Of a stretch of DNA of 64,000 nt, positions 58,426 through 64,000 are shown one piece after another; within the stretch, counting starts at the first letter, position 1; every line of letters starts with the position of its first letter. The position numbers were made by a program, and so were the translations under genes. The stretch is taken from positions 236,981 to 300,980 of the forward strand of contig CAWEZC010000004.1 of NCBI GenBank assembly GCA_963813495.1, written 5' to 3'. The stretch is from JACVRW01 sp963813495 (GTDB lineage Bacteria; Actinomycetota; Thermoleophilia; Solirubrobacterales; Thermoleophilaceae). The notes under the pieces were generated by a model. That model saw only the letters and a program-made list of their open reading frames with translations, searched no databases and was not told the origin of the DNA.

Positions 58426-58487
58426 CGGTCCAGCAGGGTGAGCGGTCGTCACCCAGTCTTGGTGATTGGCGTCGGTCGCTCGACCCC
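58426..58487. repeat. 62-bp direct repeat, copy A (second copy 60739-60800)
   Basis: Identical to 60739-60800 at 61 of 62 positions by eye. Each copy lies upstream of a DyP-associated gene, so the promoter region was duplicated with the module or kept by selection while the coding regions diverged. Confidence 0.8.
58436..58454 (-). promoter_or_regulatory. 19-bp inverted repeat, DyP module 1 operator
   Basis: Minus strand GGGTGACGACCGCTCACCC, 6-bp arms GGGTGA/TCACCC, 54 nt before the start of associated protein 1. Confidence 0.65.
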
Positions 58488-58624
58488 TGCGGAGGGCGGC
58501 GAAACTCGAGCGGTTCTTCTGCCCCGGGAGGTGGTCGTGCGAGCCACCGACCGCCCGTGCAGAACCTTGCTCCGGCGCAGGCGATAGGCCCAACGCGCAC
58601 CGGCGACCAGTCTTAGCCCTCCGG

Positions 58625-59965
58625 CTACGTGTCCAGCTCGGCGATCCAGCCAAGCGCCCGCCGGCCGGGCATGAACAGGTACTCCCCACCGCGGTTGACC
58701 ACGAACTGGGGCAGCTCCGTGAGGCGTCGGCGGATCGGTTGCTGGGGGACGGTGAACCTCCCGGTCTCGTCGTTCGGCCCCGCCAGCGGGTCCATCTCTG
58801 CGGGCACGCCGATGAAGGTGCCCTGGTTGATCCATTGCGTCTTGACGAACTCGAACCCGCGGTCCAGCCTCGCCTGGAGGCAGAAGAACAGGATGCCGCG
58901 GTCGGCGCCGTCGTCCTCGAGGACGCCCTCGGGCAGGATCGGGCCGTAGCTGGAGCTCCGCCGGATGATCCGGTGCATCCGCGCGACGCCTGCAATCTTC
59001 GAATCGCGCGGGTAAGCCCGGCGGGCGTGGGCGCCGAGCGGACACTTGAGGCCGCGAGCATCGTCGTTTGCGGCGTAGAGGAAGGCGTTGTTTCGCTTGG
59101 GATCGGCCCCGATCTCCGGGTCGTCGCGGTCCGGAGCGAGCGTTAGCGGCGCGCCGCTCGGCCAGCGGCCGACGAACTTGGCCGCGAGCAGCTCCTCCTC
59201 GGCTCGACTCTTGGCGCGATCACGGACGTACTGGCGAAACGCCGCCACCCGGGTGTGGAGCTTGCGGAAGACGACGTAGCTGCCGTTGCGGCCGAGCGCC
59301 GCGGGCTCGGGCGCGGGAGGCAGGTCGCCGTTCTCGTCCGGGTAGCCAAGGACGAATTCGCCGGCCTTGAACGGATCCTCGCGCGGGTTGGTGGCGGGGA
59401 TGCCGCTGCCCTCGATGGCGGGGTTGCTGATGCCGTCCCTGAACCCGAACGAGGTCCTTTCGGTCGGCAGCATGTAGGTGTCCTGCTCCCAGATCAATGC
59501 GACGCCCGGCACATCCCGCAGGGCGTCGCGGGCACCGGCGAGCGCCCTCTCCAGGCGCGCGTGGTCGGGGGCCAGCGCGTAGATCCCAAGGTGAACGTCC
59601 GGGCGCCCGAGCGGTTGCTCCCAGTGCTCGGGCGCGCTCTCGCGGGTGTCTCCCAACTCGGCCGCCCGCGCGGCCATGCCTTGCTGAAACTCCGGAGGGA
59701 AGCTGGCGAGGCTCTCCTCCGGCACGCCCAGCGCCTTGAGCCCCTGGAAGCTGATCCCGACGGCCGCCCACGCCAGCTGGCTCGGGTCCGTCGAGCCGGC
59801 CCCGGAGGCGATGAACGGAATCAGGCGGCGCAGCAGCTCACGGCCGTCGCGCGGGTTATCGATGCGCCCAAGCAGGACGGCGCCGGCGTACCGGGTGGGG
59901 CGTGGGTGCACCAGCGCCGCCTGCATGTCGTCGAGTTCCAGGGTGACGGTTGGCTCACCGGTCAT
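58625..59965 (-). CDS. DyP-type peroxidase 2
   Basis: 446 residues from ATG 59965. Canonical distal motif GFRDGISNP (catalytic Asp), proximal heme ligand in GAHARRAYPR, distal Arg region in RSSSYGPILPE, and C-terminal GGEYLFMPGR. It is a typical class-V/C-like DyP without a signal peptide, so probably cytoplasmic or encapsulin-type cargo; no cargo peptide is obvious. It follows the associated protein 2 gene. Confidence 0.93.
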   Translation of the reverse strand: MTGEPTVTLELDDMQAALVHPRPTRYAGAVLLGRIDNPRDGRELLRRLIPFIASGAGSTDPSQLAWAAVGISFQGLKALGVPEESLASFPPEFQQGMAARAAELGDTRESAPEHWEQPLGRPDVHLGIYALAPDHARLERALAGARDALRDVPGVALIWEQDTYMLPTERTSFGFRDGISNPAIEGSGIPATNPREDPFKAGEFVLGYPDENGDLPPAPEPAALGRNGSYVVFRKLHTRVAAFRQYVRDRAKSRAEEELLAAKFVGRWPSGAPLTLAPDRDDPEIGADPKRNNAFLYAANDDARGLKCPLGAHARRAYPRDSKIAGVARMHRIIRRSSSYGPILPEGVLEDDGADRGILFFCLQARLDRGFEFVKTQWINQGTFIGVPAEMDPLAGPNDETGRFTVPQQPIRRRLTELPQFVVNRGGEYLFMPGRRALGWIAELDT

Positions 59966-60038
59966 CGCTGGGCTCCCAGGCGGGTCTGTCGCCGATTCTG
60001 CTCGGGCGTTCGTCGCATGTAGGTGGACCGCGTCGGGC

Positions 60039-60683
60039 TCAGTCGGCCGCCACGTCGCGCAGCGGCTTGAGGGCCGGGTGCTGGAGCGCCTCGCCGGCCT
60101 CGGGGTTGTCCAGCGACTCCTGGACGGCCGCCTGAACGCGCAGCGCCTCCTTGATCTGCCTCGTCGTATACCCGGGGTAGTCCATGTAGAAGTCGGCCGC
60201 TGTGACCTGGTTCGCGGTGAGAAACTCCTTGATCTCGTCCACAGTGAGCGACGCCTTCCCCTCGTCCGGGTACCCCTCGCAATGGATGAGGAATTGGTCC
60301 CATACGTCGAGGACCTTTGACGCCGAGAAATCGTCGATGTAGACGTCCCAGTCGCCATCGAAGGTGGTCGAAACCAGCAGGCGCGTCCCTTCGTCGAACA
60401 GGACGTACCTGGCGTTATGGACGGTGCCGACATCCACCACAGCCTTGACCGCAGCCTTGACCTCAGCACCTTCGACCGCCTCGAGCTGCTCAAGCACTGT
60501 CAGCGGGGCCTTCTGTTCCGATCCGCGTCCTTCGGCCGAGGCTTTCCACCAGGGTCCGGCTTGGATGAAGACATCGCGAATGAGTTGCTCGCGCCCCGGC
60601 TTGACTTTGAGAAAGACACTCAACTCGCTGACCGGGCCGATTCGCGCGCCCTTCCTTTTGTGTGCTGTCTGTGGCTGTGCCAT
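60039..60683 (-). CDS. DyP-associated protein, copy 2
   Basis: 214 residues from ATG 60683 (AGGAG upstream). Opens with a basic stretch, then SELSVFLKVKPGREQLIRDV, which resembles the first strand-helix of dimeric alpha-beta-barrel proteins. The second half, VSTTFDGDWDVYIDDFSASK, matches copy 1. The gene lies 73 nt upstream of peroxidase 2 on the same strand. No catalytic motif is evident. Confidence 0.65.
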   Translation of the reverse strand: MAQPQTAHKRKGARIGPVSELSVFLKVKPGREQLIRDVFIQAGPWWKASAEGRGSEQKAPLTVLEQLEAVEGAEVKAAVKAVVDVGTVHNARYVLFDEGTRLLVSTTFDGDWDVYIDDFSASKVLDVWDQFLIHCEGYPDEGKASLTVDEIKEFLTANQVTAADFYMDYPGYTTRQIKEALRVQAAVQESLDNPEAGEALQHPALKPLRDVAAD

Positions 60684-60738
60684 GTCACTCCTACTCGTTC
60701 GTGTAACCACCTGATGCGGTGGATTCCGGCGGAGCTTC

Positions 60739-60800
60739 CGGTCCAGCAGGGTGAGCTGTCGTCACCCAGTCTTGGTGATTGGCGTCGGTCGCTCGACCCC
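60739..60800. repeat. 62-bp direct repeat, copy B
   Basis: Second copy of the repeat at 58426-58487, one mismatch (T for G in the centre of the inverted repeat). Confidence 0.8.
60749..60767 (-). promoter_or_regulatory. 19-bp inverted repeat, DyP module 2 operator
   Basis: Minus strand GGGTGACGACAGCTCACCC, 65 nt before associated protein 2. Confidence 0.65.
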
Positions 60801-60812
60801 CGTACGGGAACA

Positions 60813-62231
60813 TCACGGCGCCAAGCGCAGTTGCTCTGCTTGCCCGCTCAGGGGCAGGTCGAGCTCCACGGCCGCTCGTATCGCCGCGTGCACGAGAACC
60901 TCGGCGTATGTCGGGAAGGAGACGGCGACACGCGCCAACTCGTCCACCGGCGTCTGCGCCGCGATGGCGATTGCCGACAACTGCGTGATCTCCACCGCTC
61001 GCTCGCCGACCACGTGGCACCCCAGAAGGCGACAGCTCGCGCGATCCACGACAAGCTTGCAGAAGCCGAACGTCCGGCCTTCGATGATCGCGCGTACCAC
61101 GCCCTCGAAGGGCATCACCGTGGTGACGACATCATGGGTCTCACGTGCCTTGGCCTCGGTGAGCCCTACCTGCGCGTACTCGGGGTGGGTGAAGCTGCCG
61201 GAGGGGCTGAGCAGATGCGGCAGCGGGTAGGTGGGGCCCTGGACCGCGTTGGTGGCCGCGACGAAGCCGTCCTCGATCGCCCCGGGGACCAGCACCAGGC
61301 GTCCGGTCACGTCGCCGGCGGCGTAGACGTGCGACGCGGATGTCTGGAGAAATCGATTTACCTCGATGGACCCGTGCGGCTCGAGCGCAACCCCCGCTGC
61401 AGAGAGATTCAAGTGAGCGGTATCGGCCACCGAGCCCAGGGCCACGATCGCCAGCTCCGCCTCGGCAGCGCGGTCGCTGCTGCCCTCGCGGTAGCGCATT
61501 CGCACCCCCGCCGGGGTCTTCTCGAAGGATTCGATGGTCCCGAACCGCTCGTGGACAACCACGCCGGAAGAGCGAAGCTCCGCGGCGACCGCGGCGACGA
61601 CCTCTTCGTCCTCCGAGGGCAGAATGTGGGGCCCCCTCTCGAAAAGCTCAACCCTGGTGCCAAATGCGTGGAACATGGAGGCGATCTGCACTCCCGTGCT
61701 GCCGGCACCAACGACCAGCATCGACGCGGGCACCGCGGTCAACGCCCAGGCGGCGCTGTGCGTACGCGTGAGCTCGAAGCCGGGGACGGCAATTCGACGG
61801 CTGACACCTCCGGTGCAGATAATCAGCTTCTCCGCCCGCAACCGCGGTCCGCGCTCGGTCTCGATCGTGTGCGGGTCCACGAAGCGGGCGGAACCGACCC
61901 GCTCGTAGACCGTCACGCCGAGCGCGTCCATCCGCTCACGCAGGGGCGAGCGCGCGCGGACATCGCCAACGACCTCTCTGACGCGAGCGAGCAGCTCGTC
62001 GTACTGCACGGCGAACTCGCCGACCGTGATGCCGTATCGAGGCAAGTGGCGCGCCTCTCGCACGAGCCGGGCCGCATACGCCAGGGTGCGCACCGGCACG
62101 GGCCCGTCGTTCGCGACCATGCCGCCGAGCTCCGCCCTGCTCACGAGTGCCGTCCGAGCCCCCAGGTCAGCCGCACGTATCGCGGCGAGTACCCCCGCAG
62201 GTCCTGCACCGATCACGACGACGTCCATCAC
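60813..62231 (-). CDS. FAD/NAD(P)-binding pyridine-nucleotide oxidoreductase lacking redox cysteines
   Basis: 472 residues from GTG 62231 or ATG 62228. FAD motif VIGAGPAGVLAAIRAADLG, NAD(P) motif VVGAGSTGVQIASMF, second FAD motif VYAAGDVTG, and a dimerisation domain (HPEYAQVGLTEAKA). In lipoamide dehydrogenase/mercuric reductase the first helix carries CxxxxC; here the aligned stretch is GGMVANDGPVPVRTL with no cysteine. It is more likely an NAD(P)H oxidase or transhydrogenase-like enzyme than a disulfide reductase. Confidence 0.85.
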   Translation of the reverse strand: MMDVVVIGAGPAGVLAAIRAADLGARTALVSRAELGGMVANDGPVPVRTLAYAARLVREARHLPRYGITVGEFAVQYDELLARVREVVGDVRARSPLRERMDALGVTVYERVGSARFVDPHTIETERGPRLRAEKLIICTGGVSRRIAVPGFELTRTHSAAWALTAVPASMLVVGAGSTGVQIASMFHAFGTRVELFERGPHILPSEDEEVVAAVAAELRSSGVVVHERFGTIESFEKTPAGVRMRYREGSSDRAAEAELAIVALGSVADTAHLNLSAAGVALEPHGSIEVNRFLQTSASHVYAAGDVTGRLVLVPGAIEDGFVAATNAVQGPTYPLPHLLSPSGSFTHPEYAQVGLTEAKARETHDVVTTVMPFEGVVRAIIEGRTFGFCKLVVDRASCRLLGCHVVGERAVEITQLSAIAIAAQTPVDELARVAVSFPTYAEVLVHAAIRAAVELDLPLSGQAEQLRLAP

Positions 62232-62489
62232 CCGTGCGGCTCACCCTCGAGCGCCCTGCCACGTGAGCTCGCCGCCCGACGGGGAGACCGCACGATCCGG
62301 GTCCGGGAGCGCGTCAAGAACTGGGTCCGATCATGAGGCTCTCTTTCAGCCCGGTCAGCAGTGCCGGATGGCCCCGCGTCAACGAACCGTCGTCGATTGC
62401 GATCATGCTTTGGGCCAGCGATCGCCGCCGCAAGTCTCGTGTGGGCGTCCTTGGAGTGTCAAGGGTCACGACACTGGTCGCGTTGGACG

Positions 62490-62696
62490 TCAGCCGAACC
62501 GGCGACTCGAAAGCGCGCACCTCAGCGCGAGTACTTCCTTCAGGCCGGCTTTGACGAGCGCCTCCTGCTGTTCAGTGCGCTCGGCATCGAGGTCGGCCAT
62601 GTAGAGGTCACAGCGGACGAGGCCGCAAGACTCCGCCTCGAGGCGCTCGAGCTGAAGCTCCTGGAGGCGGTAGCGGATCTCCGCGGCTGACCTCAC
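62490..62696 (-). CDS. 68-residue helical protein coupled to amphi-Trp gene
   Basis: 68 residues from GTG 62696, overlapping the amphi-Trp stop (GTGA). Almost entirely helical and charged (RYRLQELQLERLEAESCGLV), with three cysteines. No family recognised. The coupling and downstream position suggest it works with the amphi-Trp protein. Confidence 0.6.
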   Translation of the reverse strand: MRSAAEIRYRLQELQLERLEAESCGLVRCDLYMADLDAERTEQQEALVKAGLKEVLALRCALSSRRFG

Positions 62697-62944
62697 GCCG
62701 CACGCCTCTTCGCCGGCACGTCGGTGGACCAGCTGAGCTCGAAGTTGAGCTTCACATGGCCGGCGTTCGCCTCGCTCGCCGACACGAGGACTAATTCGGC
62801 AGCGACCGGAAGGCTGATGCGCTTGCCCGCCATGTTGAGTTCCACGGGCCCTCGCGCGGTCAGCGCGTAGGCAAGGTCGACCAGCCGCTCCGCCGCCCGC
62901 TCTGGCGAGAGGCGCTCCGTGTCCGTGTGCTTGAAGTCCGTCAT
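62693..62944 (-). CDS. amphi-Trp domain protein
   Basis: 83 residues from ATG 62944. VELNMAGKRISLPVAAELVL and HVKLNFELSWS fit the small amphi-Trp domain, named for its amphipathic strand with a conserved Trp. Function of the family is unknown. The shared inverted repeat of the DyP modules lies 27 nt upstream. Confidence 0.75.
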   Translation of the reverse strand: MTDFKHTDTERLSPERAAERLVDLAYALTARGPVELNMAGKRISLPVAAELVLVSASEANAGHVKLNFELSWSTDVPAKRRAA

Positions 62945-63388
62945 GGCTCGACAACAGGTTGGGCGCTGACTGGGTGACTGGTCGTCACGCGTTGTGGATG
63001 ATCCGGCCCTCGGCCGGACAGGCGCAGAACGTGTGATGCCTGCTCACCCAGCCCGCCTCGACGCTGTAACTCGTTGGGGGGTGCTCTATACCCGCGCGCG
63101 CGGGCGGGCGCGTGACATGGTCGCCGCGGTGTCTGCCGGCCCCGGCCTGAAGCTGGTGAAAGACGGCGGAGCAGCCATGCGCGCATCCTTCGCTACGACA
63201 GCGTGATCGCGCATCACGCGGATTGAGTGATTCGGTTCGGGCCACCGCGAGCTCCCGGCCGAACCGGCGCTCCCCACGGGTCGACCGGCGTCACGTCGCC
63301 TCGGTGGTATGCGGCGCGCCACGAGGGGTTGCGCCCGCGCTGTGGTGTCTGAGAGGCTTGACTCTCTCTCCGACCTGGGGTGCACCCT
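62945..63388. other. intergenic region between amphi-Trp operon and MalT-like regulator
   Basis: Contains the inverted repeat at 62972 and otherwise only crossing short frames (about 70-86 codons) without motifs or ribosome sites. A CG-repeat stretch occurs near 63092-63112. Presumably a divergent promoter region plus decayed sequence. Confidence 0.5.
62972..62990 (-). promoter_or_regulatory. 19-bp inverted repeat, amphi-Trp operon operator
   Basis: Minus strand GCGTGACGACCAGTCACCC: same arms and spacing as the DyP operators with one mismatch in an arm. It lies in the divergent region towards the MalT-like regulator. Confidence 0.55.
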
Positions 63389-64000
63389 GTGAAATCGGGA
63401 CCCACAGCTTCCGCCCCGCTGCGCGGCGAGGCTAGCCGCCATCTCCAGTGGCCGACGGTTCCGGCAGTGCAGCGCTGGCAGCTCTTCGAGCGGTTGAAGG
63501 CGACCCCGCCTGGGGGGCTGGCGCTGGTCTGCGCGTCTGCGGGCAGTGGCAAGACCATGCTGTTGCGCTCGTGGCTTGAGTTCTCCGGGGAGCGGCCCGC
63601 CTGGGTGTCGGTCGCGCGCGACGAGCACGACGCCCAGCGTTTCTGGCTGTCCGTCATCGACGGGCTGGCGGCGGCCGGCCCAGATGGGGCGGTCGGGCGT
63701 GTGACTCCGGCACCGCGCTTCGCCGGCGAAGCGCTGGTCGACCAACTGCTGGCCGATCTGACGTTGCTCGAGGATCCGGTTGTGCTGGTCGTCGACGATC
63801 TGCACGAGCTGCACGCCCCCGACGCGCTTCGTCTGCTCGAGCGGTTCCTGACACGCGTCCCGCCGACACTCCGGATCGTCTTGGCGACGCGCGAGGAGCC
63901 TCAGCTTGGCCTGCATCACCTGCGCCTCGCCGGCGCGCTGGCCGAGGTTCGGGCCGACGATCTCCGCTTCACCGCCGAGGAGACGCGCCAGCTGCTGAAG
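63389..64000 (+). CDS. MalT-type ATPase-LuxR regulator (3' end off window)
   Basis: 204 codons are visible, from GTG 63389 (GTG 63380 also possible; a stop lies at 63359). Walker A SAGSGKT in ALVCASAGSGKTMLLRSWLE; then WVSVARDEHDAQRFW; Walker B VVLVVDDLHEL; sensor-like LRIVLATREEP; RADDLRFTAEETRQLL. These are the MalT/LAL-family motifs, and the LuxR HTH would lie beyond the window. It is a candidate regulator for the neighbouring inverted-repeat regulon. Confidence 0.85.
   Translation, partial: MKSGPTASAPLRGEASRHLQWPTVPAVQRWQLFERLKATPPGGLALVCASAGSGKTMLLRSWLEFSGERPAWVSVARDEHDAQRFWLSVIDGLAAAGPDGAVGRVTPAPRFAGEALVDQLLADLTLLEDPVVLVVDDLHELHAPDALRLLERFLTRVPPTLRIVLATREEPQLGLHHLRLAGALAEVRADDLRFTAEETRQLLK

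Noticed and set aside
62314..62554. Two overlapping ORFs (68 and 73 codons) between the flavoprotein and the 68-aa gene
   Set aside because: They are antisense to each other, lack ribosome sites and show no conserved features; left uncalled.

Overview
The window is very GC-rich, densely coding bacterial DNA. Its gene content (NucS mismatch endonuclease, an F420-type luciferase-like oxidoreductase, form I CO dehydrogenase, giant ATPase-LuxR regulators, DyP peroxidases, frequent GTG/TTG starts) fits an actinobacterium, most likely a Thermoleophilia/Solirubrobacterales-like lineage. That placement is an inference from gene families, not from a marker gene. Two genes carry single-base frame disruptions and several loci hold truncated genes, so either the genome is decaying locally or the assembly has a few uncorrected errors.

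Region 1 (1-10.6 kb) is an aerobic carbon monoxide dehydrogenase locus: an XdhC/CoxI-type maturation protein, a MobA-like cytidylyltransferase, a small zinc-ribbon protein, five chained small single-pass membrane proteins, coxM-coxS-coxL-coxD-coxE, a tiny Cys protein, an orphan CoxL-like domain, and (after a convergent YceI gene) coxG. CoxL has the form I active-site loop AYRCSFR. The membrane-peptide cascade and the orphan CoxL-like protein are the unusual parts.

Region 2 (10.7-27.6 kb) contains three paralogous ~80-residue proteins, each next to a membrane-protein gene (a 250-aa protein with two membrane segments, an MMPL transporter, an ABC-2-like protein), plus ATPase-LuxR regulators. A 19-bp inverted repeat (ATCRGGG-N5-CCCTGA) lies exactly 33 nt upstream of all three 80-aa genes and also upstream of the MMPL gene, so the locus reads as one regulon. 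The second copy of the locus is damaged: an ATPase N-terminus is fused out of frame to an MMPL C-terminus. An APC permease, a MerR-type operator with a metallo-beta-lactamase-fold gene, and a truncated flavin-oxidase remnant lie between.

Region 3 (27-52.9 kb) is mostly ordinary chromosome: secreted hydrolases, a PadR regulator, two P450s (one frameshifted), MutM, MFS, GDPD, YceH (frameshifted), c-di-GMP enzymes, Nudix, MsrA, LLM oxidoreductase, NucS, TetR with a rhodanese, stress proteins, a response regulator, subtilisin, TadA.

Region 4 (52.97-64 kb) looks like an integrated element or its scar. It has tRNA-Ser(CGA), three arm-type direct repeats, a tyrosine integrase, an excisionase-like protein, and then about 1.4 kb of non-coding DNA. 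That DNA contains a strongly C-rich tract, a T-shaped nested palindrome and three 14-bp iterons. Beyond it lie two tandem [associated protein + DyP peroxidase] modules, a flavoprotein that has lost its redox cysteines, an amphi-Trp two-gene operon and the start of a MalT-type LuxR regulator. The two DyP modules share a 61/62-identical promoter repeat. Its core inverted repeat recurs upstream of the amphi-Trp operon, which suggests one co-regulated oxidative system.
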